Of a stretch of DNA of 9,864 nt, positions 1 through 7,179 are shown piece by piece. The stretch's first letter is position 1. Every line of letters begins with the position of its first letter. The stretch lies in the NCBI GenBank assembly GCA_902796215.1, contig CADBNY010000134.1:1-9864 (forward strand), read 5' to 3'. Origin of the DNA: an uncultured Erysipelotrichaceae bacterium. GTDB lineage: Bacteria; Bacillota_I; Bacilli_A; RF39; UBA660. The notes beneath the pieces were generated by a model. That model was not told where the DNA came from. It saw only the letters and a program-made list of their open reading frames with translations, and made no database searches. The position numbers were made by a program, and so were the translations under genes.

Positions 1-42
1 ATTATAAAGCATTTTTTAGGTTTTAACCTTTTTTATTGATAT

Positions 43-66
43 AAAAAGAGATTATTTATAAATCTC
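43..66 (-). terminator. Possible minus-strand intrinsic terminator hairpin
   Basis: GAGATT (48-53) and AATCTC (61-66) form a six-base-pair stem with a seven-base loop. On the plus strand the hairpin is followed by CCCA and not by T residues. Read on the minus strand it is followed by five T residues (positions 47-43), which is the intrinsic terminator layout. No minus-strand gene lies to its right in the window, so its purpose is unclear. It could end an antisense transcript or be a chance fold in AT-rich DNA. Confidence 0.35.
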
Positions 67-103
67 CCCACTTTGGAAACACTATCTTTTTTTTATTAGA
101 AAA

Positions 104-132
104 TTGACAAAATAGTATTTCTTAAGTATAAT
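104..132 (+). promoter_or_regulatory. Consensus sigma-A promoter of the M23 peptidase gene
   Basis: TTGACA at 104-109 and TATAAT at 127-132 match the sigma-A consensus at all twelve positions and are separated by the optimal 17 bp. Transcription should start near 139, giving a leader of about 20 nt. That leader carries AGGAGAA (147-153), five bases before the ATG at 159. This is the strongest promoter I can see in the window and suggests constitutive expression. Confidence 0.88.
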
Positions 133-158
133 AAAGCAGAAATTTTAGGAGAACGCCT

Positions 159-995
159 ATGAAAACAAAAAAAATAAAAGACAAATGTTTAGTTGCTATT
201 TGTATTAGCTTTTTACTAATTTCAACTGGACTTCAATCAAACATAATGTTAAAAAAAGAAGTTCCTTACGAAATTAACTATGAATATGTAAATATAAAAG
301 ATATGGCTCAAGCAAAAGTAACCAATAAAGTAGAAAAAGTATCAGTACAGGAACCAATAACAGCCCCATTAACTGCATTACTATTAAGTGATAAACAAGG
401 AGAAAAAGAAAAGGATAAGGGAGAGTTAGAAGAAGTAGAATTAGAAGAAAATCCAAATCACCAAGAAGAACCACCACAAGAAGAACCGCAAGAACAACAA
501 GAAGAAACTCCGCCACCTCAGATTTGGTATCTACCAACAGAAATGGGACACATTACCCAAACTCCACACTATGGACACACCGCCTTTGATATTACAAGCC
601 CACGAGCTCAAGAAGAAACAATATTTCCAGTAGCAAATGGTGTTATATCAGGGATTTATAAAGATGGAGCAGGAGCTTTAATAATAACAATATTACACGA
701 TATTGATGGAAAAAAATATACATCACAGTATGTACATTTATCAAGATATGCTAAAGATTTATATGTAGGAAAACCAGTAACCATAAATGATGCTTTAGGA
801 CAAATGGGAACCACAGGAGTTTCAACAGGAGTTCATTTACACTTATCTGTTATGGATTGTGCATTATTTGACTCAAATGACCCAAATTGTAGTAATTTAA
901 ATTATTTCTTTAATTACAGCAATAAAAGAGTAAATGAAGGATATCTTGGGTTAAGCTCAATGATGATAGTACCAGAAGAATGGAATAGCAGATAA
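159..995 (+). CDS. Membrane-anchored M23 (LytM-type) peptidoglycan endopeptidase
   Basis: The product is a 278-residue zinc metallopeptidase of the M23/LytM family, expected to cut peptide crosslinks in peptidoglycan outside the membrane. A lysine-rich start and a hydrophobic stretch at about residues 10-26 form a signal anchor or uncleaved signal peptide. Residues 77-120 are a low-complexity Glu/Pro/Gln linker that would hold the enzyme away from the membrane. The catalytic domain spans about 122-260. The HxxxD zinc motif is H140/D144, the second histidine is H193 (in YVHLS), and the HxH motif is H226/H228 after GTTGVSTGV, so all expected catalytic and zinc residues are present. C234 and C244 could form a disulfide. 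The ATG at 159 has a good AGGAGAA site and a consensus promoter. No terminator is visible after the stop, so read-through into the downstream T-box region is possible. The family is clear; the specific substrate cannot be told from sequence. Confidence 0.9.
   Translation: MKTKKIKDKCLVAICISFLLISTGLQSNIMLKKEVPYEINYEYVNIKDMAQAKVTNKVEKVSVQEPITAPLTALLLSDKQGEKEKDKGELEEVELEENPNHQEEPPQEEPQEQQEETPPPQIWYLPTEMGHITQTPHYGHTAFDITSPRAQEETIFPVANGVISGIYKDGAGALIITILHDIDGKKYTSQYVHLSRYAKDLYVGKPVTINDALGQMGTTGVSTGVHLHLSVMDCALFDSNDPNCSNLNYFFNYSNKRVNEGYLGLSSMMIVPEEWNSR
462..508 (+). repeat. Imperfect short tandem repeat encoding the Gln/Glu/Pro linker
   Basis: Degenerate units based on CAAGAAGAACC occur at 462-472 and 477-487, followed by shorter CAAGAACAA and CAAGAAGAA units, encoding QEEPP, QEEPQ and EQQEE. 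The unit length (about 15 nt) keeps frame, so copy number could vary without breaking the gene. This is the flexible linker before the peptidase domain. Confidence 0.6.
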
Positions 996-1026
996 ATAAA
1001 AAAGATTAAGAAACAGTAAAAAGAAG

Positions 1027-1055
1027 TTGCTAAATATATGTATAAATGCTATATT
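1027..1055 (+). promoter_or_regulatory. Likely promoter of the T-box / thrS operon
   Basis: TTGCTA (1027-1032, 4/6 to the -35 consensus) and TATATT (1050-1055, 5/6 to the -10 consensus) are separated by 17 bp. The predicted start near 1062 falls just before the first paired base of Stem I of the T-box, as expected. A perfect TTGACA at 1069-1074 lies further downstream but would start transcription inside Stem I, so it was not chosen. Confidence 0.6.
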
Positions 1056-1061
1056 AATAAT

Positions 1062-1260
1062 AAATACGTTGACAAAGGATAAGATAGATTAGTAAATATT
1101 TAAAAGAGAGTTCGTACATGGTGGAAGCGAATAAATAGACTGTTCTATTACTACCTTTCGAGTAGAATTATACAAAGTAATTCCGGACACCCCGTTATAT
1201 AAAAAAAGAAAAAAAAGGATGGTACCGTGCACAGCACTCCTGTACACTCCTTTTTTTATT
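1062..1260 (+). promoter_or_regulatory. T-box riboswitch leader, threonine-specific (ACU specifier)
   Basis: The untranslated leader senses uncharged tRNA-Thr. Stem I can be traced by eye: AAAGG/CCTTT (1074-1078/1154-1158), GATAG/CTATT (1083-1087/1145-1149, one G-U), a specifier loop (1088-1096/1138-1144), TATTTA/TAAATA (1097-1102/1132-1137), the AGAGAG bulge (1105-1110), then TTCG/CGAA (1111-1114/1128-1131) closing a loop with the typical GGTG. The 3' side of the specifier loop holds ACT (1139-1141) followed by a purine, which is a threonine codon and agrees with thrS downstream. Stem III is GAATTA/TAATTC (1165-1170/1178-1183). The T-box core is AGGATGGTACCGTG (1216-1229), close to the canonical AGGGTGGNACCGCG. 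TGGT at 1220-1223 would pair with the ACCA end of tRNA. Low Thr-tRNA charging should favour read-through into the genes that follow. Confidence 0.93.
1211..1256 (+). terminator. T-box antiterminator/terminator switch
   Basis: Antiterminator: AGGA (1216-1219) pairs with TCCT (1238-1241), the seven-base TGGTACC bulge (1220-1226) is free to bind the tRNA end, and GTGC/GCAC (1227-1230/1234-1237) closes on ACA. Terminator: the same AGGA with its preceding A-run (1211-1219) pairs with TCCTTTTTT (1248-1256), and GTGCACAG (1227-1234) pairs with CTGTACAC (1240-1247) with one mismatch, followed by a T-tract. The two folds compete for the same 5' strand through two copies of CACTCCT (1235-1241, 1245-1251). 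Confidence 0.85.
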
Positions 1261-1279
1261 TTTATGAAGGAGGATTTTA

Positions 1280-1897
1280 ATGAAAATAGAAGTATTTCAT
1301 CAAGCTGCCATCAAATTAATGGGAGAGAAAATTATATATTTTGATCCATATAATATACAAGAAGAATACCATGATGCAGACTATATTTTTATTACTCATG
1401 ATCATTATGATCACTATGATGAAAAATCAATTAAAAATATAACAAAAAATACAACAAAATTAATTGTACCAGAGTGTTTAAAAACTATAGAAAATGATTT
1501 AGTAGTAGAACCAAATAAAGATTATGAAATAGATGGAATAACTTTTCATACTATTTCATCCTATAATGTAAATAAAACATTTCATCCAAAAGAAAAAGAA
1601 TATGTAGGATATAACATCCTATTAGAAAATGAATACTACTATATTATGGGAGATACCGATCGAACACCAGAAACCGATATGGTAAAAACAGATTATTGCT
1701 TTGTTCCAATAGGAGGAACCTATACGATGAATACCGAAGAAGCAGCAGATTACATAAATTATATTCATCCTAAACAAGCGATTCCAATTCATTATGGAAG
1801 TATTGTAGGAGATGAATCGCTAGGAGAAGTATTCAAAAAAAAGATAAAAGATGATATTAAAGTAACGATATATATAAAGAAAGAGGAAAATTTATGA
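1280..1897 (+). CDS. MBL-fold (UlaG/YtkL-like) metallohydrolase, first gene of the thrS operon
   Basis: This is a 205-residue cytosolic metallo-beta-lactamase-fold hydrolase of the compact type. The metal-binding set is complete: HxHxDH at H40/H42/D44/H45, H102 (in TFHPK), D125 (in MGDTD) and H171 (in PIHYG). FDPY at 21-24 and the lack of extra domains resemble the UlaG/YtkL-like branch (Lactamase_B_3 type), whose members hydrolyse phosphoester, lactone or other ester bonds; the substrate here cannot be inferred. The start has an excellent AAGGAGG (1267-1273), six bases upstream of the ATG and directly after the T-box terminator. The stop TGA overlaps the thrS start as ATGA, so the two are translationally coupled. 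Expression should rise when Thr-tRNA is uncharged. The TGA is followed in frame by TAA. A threonine-related role is only a guess from position. Confidence 0.88.
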   Translation: MKIEVFHQAAIKLMGEKIIYFDPYNIQEEYHDADYIFITHDHYDHYDEKSIKNITKNTTKLIVPECLKTIENDLVVEPNKDYEIDGITFHTISSYNVNKTFHPKEKEYVGYNILLENEYYYIMGDTDRTPETDMVKTDYCFVPIGGTYTMNTEEAADYINYIHPKQAIPIHYGSIVGDESLGEVFKKKIKDDIKVTIYIKKEENL

Positions 1898-3660
1898 TAA
1901 ATATAAAAGAAGATGAAAAATTAAATGTAAAAAACCATTCGTGTGCACACTTAATGGCACAAGCAATCAAACACTTATATAAAGAAGCAAAATTTTGGGT
2001 AGGCCCAGTAATTGAAGAAGGGTTTTACTACGATATTGACCTAGGAGATAATACTTTAACAGAAGAAGATTTACCTAAAATTGAGAAAGAAATGAAGAAA
2101 ATAGCTAAAGATGGTAAAAAAATCATCAGACATGAAATATCAAAAGTAGAAGCTTTAAAACAATTTAAAGATGATCCATATAAGATTGATTTAATTAATA
2201 GAATGAATGAAGATGAAACAGTAATTAGCTGCTACACACAAGGAGATTTTACAGATCTTTGTAGAGGACCACACGTAGATTCCGTAAAAGAATTAAAATA
2301 TTTTAAATTATTAAAAGTATCAGGAGCTTACTGGAAAGGTGATTCCAAAAATAAAATGCTTCAAAGAATCTATGGTGTTTGCTTTGAAAATGAAGAAGAT
2401 TTAAATGTTTATTTAAAAGAATTAGAGGAAGCAAAAATGCGAGATCACAGAAAAATTGGTAAAGATCTAGGAATTTACATGATGAGTGACTTAGTAGGAA
2501 GAGGGCTTCCAATGTATTTACCAAATGGATTCACTCTATGGAATGAATTAGAAAATTATATTCGCGATAAAGAATTAAAAAGAGGATATTTACATGTTCA
2601 AACTCCACCACTTGGAAATGTAGAATTATATAAAACAAGTGGTCATTGGGATCACTATCAAGATGCAATGTTTCCTAAAATGGAAGTAGAAGGAGAAGAA
2701 TTTGTTCTACGACCAATGAATTGCCCACATCATATGGTTATTTATGGAAATGAAATACATTCATATCGTGACTTACCAATAAGAATTGCTGAAATAGCTA
2801 GAGATTGTCGTTATGAAACAAGTGGCTCTTTAAAAGGAATTGAAAGAGTACGCACTTTCTGTCAAAATGATTCTCATATCTTTTGTACTAAAGAACAAAT
2901 AGAAGCAGAATTTAAAGGTGTAGTAGATTTAATCTTAGAAGTTTATAAAGAAATGAAAATTACAAATTATAAATTTGAATTATCTTTAAGAGACCCAGAA
3001 GATAAGGTAAAATATCATCAAGATGATGAAATGTGGAATCTTGCCGAAAACAAATTAAGAGAAGTATTAGATGATTTAAAAATAGATTATGTTGAAAAAA
3101 TAGGAGAAGCAGCATTCTATGGACCAAAATTAGATGTTCAAGTTCGTCCAGCTGTTGGAAATGAATTCACATTATCAACTTGTCAACTAGATTTTTGCTT
3201 GCCTACAAAATTTGATTTAACATATGTTGATAAAGATGGGGAAAGAAAAACTCCAGTTGTAATTCATCGAGCTGTATTTGGTTCACTAGACAGAACAATT
3301 GCTTATTACCTAGAAGAAACAAAAGGAATACTACCAACTTGGTTATCTCCACTACAAGCCATAGTAATTCCAGTTAATACAGAATTTCAAACAGATTATG
3401 GAAGAGAAATCTATGAATTGTTAAAAGAAAATAACATTCGTGTAGAATTAGATGATCGTAATGAGAAATTAGGATTTCGGCTAAGAGAAGCTCAAACAAA
3501 AAAAATACCATATACAATTATTTTAGGAGATCAAGAAAAAGAAGCTAAAACAATCAGCTATCGATTATTTGGACAAAAAGATACAGTAACAGTATCACAA
3601 AGTGAATTTATTAAACTAATAAAAGATGAAATTAAAACAAGAAAAGTAAGAGATAAGTAA
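1894..3660 (+). CDS. thrS: Threonine-tRNA ligase lacking the N-terminal TGS domain
   Basis: ThrRS is a class II synthetase that charges tRNA-Thr in the cytoplasm. The 588-residue product begins directly at the editing domain, with HxxxH at H15/H19 and the second half C123/H127 (LCRGPH), so Ser-tRNA-Thr proofreading looks intact. The catalytic core covers about 185-480. Motif 2 is around R306 (CRYE), motif 3 is GSLDR ending at R467, and the zinc ligands that select threonine are C277 (MNCPHH), H328 (NDSH) and H458 (VIHRA). The anticodon-binding domain is 484-588. Typical bacterial ThrRS is about 640 residues with an N-terminal TGS domain of about 60. That domain is absent here, and no room exists for it because the upstream sequence codes for the hydrolase. 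The ATG at 1894 has AGAGG (1882-1886) seven bases upstream and overlaps the upstream stop. The gene is regulated by the Thr T-box. Confidence 0.97.
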   Translation: MINIKEDEKLNVKNHSCAHLMAQAIKHLYKEAKFWVGPVIEEGFYYDIDLGDNTLTEEDLPKIEKEMKKIAKDGKKIIRHEISKVEALKQFKDDPYKIDLINRMNEDETVISCYTQGDFTDLCRGPHVDSVKELKYFKLLKVSGAYWKGDSKNKMLQRIYGVCFENEEDLNVYLKELEEAKMRDHRKIGKDLGIYMMSDLVGRGLPMYLPNGFTLWNELENYIRDKELKRGYLHVQTPPLGNVELYKTSGHWDHYQDAMFPKMEVEGEEFVLRPMNCPHHMVIYGNEIHSYRDLPIRIAEIARDCRYETSGSLKGIERVRTFCQNDSHIFCTKEQIEAEFKGVVDLILEVYKEMKITNYKFELSLRDPEDKVKYHQDDEMWNLAENKLREVLDDLKIDYVEKIGEAAFYGPKLDVQVRPAVGNEFTLSTCQLDFCLPTKFDLTYVDKDGERKTPVVIHRAVFGSLDRTIAYYLEETKGILPTWLSPLQAIVIPVNTEFQTDYGREIYELLKENNIRVELDDRNEKLGFRLREAQTKKIPYTIILGDQEKEAKTISYRLFGQKDTVTVSQSEFIKLIKDEIKTRKVRDK

Positions 3661-3690
3661 TTATAAAAATGAAGGACAGGTGGTGTTACA

Positions 3691-5415
3691 ATGAATAATG
3701 AATTAGCAAGTACAATTCGTAGTAAAGTAGATATTGTTGATATCATTGGAGAAAGAATACCACTAACTGCCAGAGGAAAAAACTTTTTTGGAATTTGTCC
3801 ATTTCATGATGATTCAAACCCCTCAATGTCTGTATCAAGAGAAAAGCAAATTTACACTTGCTTTTCTTGTCATGCAACTGGAAATGTATATACATTTTTA
3901 ATGGAATATGAACATATGGATTTCAAAGAAGTTTTAAAATACTTAGGAGATAGAGTTGGAATAGATACTGGAAATATATCCATTAGAAAAAAAACAACCA
4001 AATTTGATAAACTATATGATGCCTATTCTTTAGCAACAAAATACTATCAAAATAATTTAAATAGTATGATAGGAAAAAGAGCAAAAGAATATCTAGAAAA
4101 TAGAAAAATCGATGAAAGCTTAATAAAAGAATTTGAAGTAGGATTATCTCTAGAAAAAAAAGATGACCTAACAAAGCTATTAATAAACAAAGAATATGAT
4201 TTAGTTACACTAAATAGAATAGGTTTAACCAGTGATAATCATGATGTCTATAATGATAGAATAATGTTTCCATTATATGATATTAATGGGAAAGTAGTAG
4301 GCTTTAGTGGCAGAATTTATAAAAATAATGGTCAAAATAAATATGTAAATACAAAAGAAACAGAAATATTTAAAAAAGGTGAAAATCTCTACCACTATCA
4401 CATAGCAAAAGAAGAATGTAGAATAAAGAAAAGCGTTATTATACTAGAAGGATTTATGGATGTAATTCGACTAGCATCAATTGATATAAGAAACACAGTA
4501 GCCTTAATGGGAACAGCTTTAACAAAAGAACAAATAAGCTTAATAAAAAGACTTTCTAACAATATTATTTTATGCTTAGATGGAGATGATCCAGGACAAA
4601 AAGCCATGCTAAATATCGGTAACACTCTTTTTGAACAAGGAATAGAGTCAAAAGTAATAACACTTCCTAATCCAGAAGACCCTGATAGTTACATTTTAAA
4701 AAATGGGAAAGAGCGATTTGAAGGTTTAATAGAGTCAGCTATTAATTTTTCAGATTATAAAATGAAAAAATTGAGAGAAAATGTTGATTTTCGTTCAGAC
4801 GAAGCAAAAGCAGAATATATAAATAAAGTTATTGAAGAAACATCAAAAATAGATGATCAAATTCATAGAGAAGTTGTACTAAAAGGGCTTGCAAAAGAGT
4901 TTGATATAGGGTATAATACACTGGAAATGCGTATGAATAGCTTTTTGAAAAATAAAATTCAAAAAGAGCCCACATTCATACCACAAAAGAAAGTTACAAA
5001 AAAAGATAAGTATCAAAAAGCAATAGAACAAATTATTTATTTCATGTTAAATAATGATTGGATTATTACCCAAGTAGAAAAAGAAAGACTAATCTTCCCA
5101 ACGGAAGTAATACGAACGACTTGTAGCGAAATAATTTATTATTATAAAAAATATGGAGAAATTAATGTTGCTGATTTTTATACTTACATACAAGATAAAG
5201 AAAACATAGTAAAATTTCTAAATGATATTTTAGCAAGTGACTATTTAGAGACTACTAATAAGGAAGAGTTATTTCTATATTTCAAAGTTGTGCGAGAATA
5301 TAGTACAAAATGTGAAATAAAAAGACTCACAGAATTAATGAAAAAAGAAGTAGATCCAATAGAACAAGCTAAAATAGTAGAAAAGATTAGAAAGCTTAGG
5401 TTAGGAGATAATTAG
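3691..5415 (+). CDS. dnaG: DNA primase DnaG
   Basis: DnaG makes the RNA primers for replication and works with the replicative helicase. The 574-residue product has an N-terminal CHC2 zinc ribbon (C36, H39, C57, C60), a catalytic core, and a TOPRIM domain with the EGFMDV acidic motif (E253, D257) and LDGDD (D297, D299) for metal binding. The C-terminal part, about 370-574, is poorly conserved and should be the helicase-binding domain. The length is close to the usual 580-600. The ATG at 3691 follows AGGTGG (3678-3683) by seven bases and starts at the expected place before the conserved IRSKVDIVD segment. Only 30 nt separate it from thrS, with no hairpin or clear promoter between, and one base separates its stop from rpoD. 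This is the dnaG-rpoD part of the macromolecular synthesis operon; no rpsU precedes it. Confidence 0.97.
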   Translation: MNNELASTIRSKVDIVDIIGERIPLTARGKNFFGICPFHDDSNPSMSVSREKQIYTCFSCHATGNVYTFLMEYEHMDFKEVLKYLGDRVGIDTGNISIRKKTTKFDKLYDAYSLATKYYQNNLNSMIGKRAKEYLENRKIDESLIKEFEVGLSLEKKDDLTKLLINKEYDLVTLNRIGLTSDNHDVYNDRIMFPLYDINGKVVGFSGRIYKNNGQNKYVNTKETEIFKKGENLYHYHIAKEECRIKKSVIILEGFMDVIRLASIDIRNTVALMGTALTKEQISLIKRLSNNIILCLDGDDPGQKAMLNIGNTLFEQGIESKVITLPNPEDPDSYILKNGKERFEGLIESAINFSDYKMKKLRENVDFRSDEAKAEYINKVIEETSKIDDQIHREVVLKGLAKEFDIGYNTLEMRMNSFLKNKIQKEPTFIPQKKVTKKDKYQKAIEQIIYFMLNNDWIITQVEKERLIFPTEVIRTTCSEIIYYYKKYGEINVADFYTYIQDKENIVKFLNDILASDYLETTNKEELFLYFKVVREYSTKCEIKRLTELMKKEVDPIEQAKIVEKIRKLRLGDN

Positions 5416-5416
5416 A

Positions 5417-6511
5417 ATGTTGGAAGAAATTAAAACTCTTGATGAGAGAAAGAATAAATTGCTTTCTCTAGGAAAAAAGCAAGGATTTGTAACATATGAA
5501 CAATTAGCTGAACAATTAAAAGGGCTTGATGTAGATAGTGATACTTTAGATGACCTATACAATTTCTTAGTAGAAGCAAATATTGAAATTATATCTGAAG
5601 ATGGAACAGATGATGATGCAACAGGAGAAGAAATTACTCCAAATATGCAAGTGGAAGACTTAACATTATCAAAAGATGTAAAAATAAATGATCCAGTAAG
5701 GATGTATTTAAAAGAAATTGGGCGTATTAACTTACTTACATCAGATGAGGAATTTGAATATGCACAACGTGCAGTAGCAGGAGACAAAGAAGCAAAACAG
5801 ATGCTTGCAGAATCAAATCTTCGTTTAGTAGTAAGTATTGCTAAAAGATATGTTGGACGTGGAATGCTATTTCTTGATTTGATTCAAGAAGGAAACATTG
5901 GATTAATGAAAGCTGTTGATAAATTTGATCCGACAAAAGGTTATAAATTTTCAACTTATGCAACCTGGTGGATTCGTCAAGCAATTACTCGTGCTATAGC
6001 TGATCAAGCAAGAACTATTCGTGTTCCAGTTCATATGGTAGAAACAATTAATAAATTAGCTAGAGTACAAAGACAATTAACACAAGAGTTAAATAGAGAA
6101 CCAACAGACGAAGAAATAGCAAAAAAATTAGGAATTAGTATAGAAAAAGTAAGAGAAGTATATAAAATATCACAAGATCCTGTATCACTTGAAACTCCAA
6201 TTGGAGAAGAAGATGATTCACACTTAGGAGATTTCATTAAAGATGAAAGAACTATGGGTCCTGAAGAATATGCAACAGTAGAAATGCTAAAAGAAGAATT
6301 AAAAGATGTTTTAAAAACTCTAACAGAAAGAGAAGAAAAAGTCTTAAGATTAAGATTTGGTCTAGATGACGGACAATGTAGAACACTAGAAGAAGTCGGA
6401 CAAATCTTTGGAGTTACAAGAGAAAGAATCCGTCAAATAGAAGCAAAAGCGCTTCGAAAGCTAAGACACCCATCACGTTCTAGAAAATTAAAGGACTTTT
6501 TAACAGACTAA
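5417..6511 (+). CDS. rpoD: Primary RNA polymerase sigma factor (RpoD/SigA)
   Basis: This is the housekeeping sigma-70 factor, 364 residues, similar in length to Bacillus SigA. A short region 1.1 (about 1-60, with the YEQLAEQL segment) and an acidic linker are followed by region 1.2 (DPVRMYLKEIG, 92-102). Region 2 (about 128-200) carries the core-binding motif LDLIQEGNIGLMKAV and the -10 recognition segment YATWWIRQAI. Region 3 is about 200-280. Region 4 is about 288-360, with the helix-turn-helix for -35 recognition (TLEEVG to RIRQIE, 323-343). The ATG at 5417 has AGGAGA (5403-5408) eight bases upstream, inside the end of dnaG. The stop overlaps the trmK start as TAATG. The product agrees with the consensus TTGACA/TATAAT promoter seen at 104-132. 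I could not find a convincing internal promoter in the end of dnaG, although such promoters are known in Bacillus. Confidence 0.98.
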   Translation: MLEEIKTLDERKNKLLSLGKKQGFVTYEQLAEQLKGLDVDSDTLDDLYNFLVEANIEIISEDGTDDDATGEEITPNMQVEDLTLSKDVKINDPVRMYLKEIGRINLLTSDEEFEYAQRAVAGDKEAKQMLAESNLRLVVSIAKRYVGRGMLFLDLIQEGNIGLMKAVDKFDPTKGYKFSTYATWWIRQAITRAIADQARTIRVPVHMVETINKLARVQRQLTQELNREPTDEEIAKKLGISIEKVREVYKISQDPVSLETPIGEEDDSHLGDFIKDERTMGPEEYATVEMLKEELKDVLKTLTEREEKVLRLRFGLDDGQCRTLEEVGQIFGVTRERIRQIEAKALRKLRHPSRSRKLKDFLTD

Positions 6512-7179
6512 TGAAAATTAATGCTAGATTAAAAACAATAGGGGATTTAGTGGAAGCTAATTCCTTTTGCTTAGATATAGGATGTGATCATGCACTATTA
6601 GATATCTATTTAGTAAAAAGACAAAAAAATATCAAAGCAATTGCATCAGATATTGCCAAAGGACCAGTAGAACAAGCAAAAAACAATATAAAAAAAGAGC
6701 GATTAGAAAAAGAAATAGAAGTGCGCTTAGGAGATGGATTAAGTACTTACAGTAAAGAAATAAATACAATTATTATTTCTGGAATGGGTGGAAAAAATAT
6801 AATAGGAATTTGTAAAAATCATCCAAAAGTATTGAAAAAAGTAAATACACTAATTATTAGTCCAAATAACTATCAAGAAGATGTAAAAAAGTATTTATGT
6901 AAAAATGGGTTTTATATAAATAATGAAGAATTTGTAAAAGATAATCATTTTATTTATCAAATAATAATCTTTAAAAGAGGAAAGAAAAAATATACCAAAA
7001 GAGAATATTTTTTTGGTCCAATCTTTTTAATAAAAAAAGGCCCATTATTTAGAGAATACTATGAAAAAGAAAAAAAATCTCGAGAAATTCTTCTAACTTT
7101 ATTACCAAAAAACTATCGTTATAAAAGATATAAAACAAAAAAAGAACTAGAAATGATAAAAAAAGAAATAGAAGACTAG
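6511..7179 (+). CDS. trmK: tRNA (adenine(22)-N1)-methyltransferase TrmK
   Basis: TrmK is a Rossmann-fold methyltransferase that uses S-adenosylmethionine to make m1A22 in tRNA D-arms (typically tRNA-Ser and others in Bacillus). The 222-residue product starts with the typical ARLKTIGDLV segment. Motif I is DIGCDHALLD (22-31), an acidic residue follows strand 2 (D47), LGDGL is at 73-77, and the family signature SGMGG is at 90-94. SPNN (117-120) sits where QPN is usual, which is a small departure. The C-terminal coiled-coil segment (about 175-222) with GPLFREYYEKE is also typical. The start ATG overlaps the rpoD stop (TAATG). The nearest purine-rich site, AAGGA (6491-6495), is 15 bases away, so translation probably depends on re-initiation after rpoD. 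In many Bacillota a Nif3/DUF34 gene follows; here a terminator follows instead. Confidence 0.93.
   Translation: MKINARLKTIGDLVEANSFCLDIGCDHALLDIYLVKRQKNIKAIASDIAKGPVEQAKNNIKKERLEKEIEVRLGDGLSTYSKEINTIIISGMGGKNIIGICKNHPKVLKKVNTLIISPNNYQEDVKKYLCKNGFYINNEEFVKDNHFIYQIIIFKRGKKKYTKREYFFGPIFLIKKGPLFREYYEKEKKSREILLTLLPKNYRYKRYKTKKELEMIKKEIED

Noticed and set aside
18..35. AGGTTTTAACCT followed by T-run as a plus-strand terminator
   Set aside because: The stem is only four base pairs with a four-base loop, and any upstream gene is outside the window, so I did not list it.
274..537. Minus-strand 87-residue open frame rich in Leu and Val
   Set aside because: It is the shadow of the low-complexity Glu/Lys/Gln linker of the M23 peptidase, and it lacks its own ribosome binding site.
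1069..1098. Perfect TTGACA with TAAATA as the operon promoter
   Set aside because: The -10 match is poor (3/6 at 18 bp), and transcription from it would remove the 5' half of Stem I of the T-box. The pair at 1027-1055 fits the leader better.
1894..3660. Frameshift or missed start as the reason for short ThrRS
   Set aside because: Upstream bases are fully used by the metallohydrolase frame, the overlap ATGA is clean, and the ribosome binding site is well placed; the short form looks genuine.
5401..5787. Minus-strand 128-residue open frame over the start of rpoD
   Set aside because: It lies antisense to highly conserved rpoD codons, is Ser-rich as expected of a shadow frame, and has no start signal.
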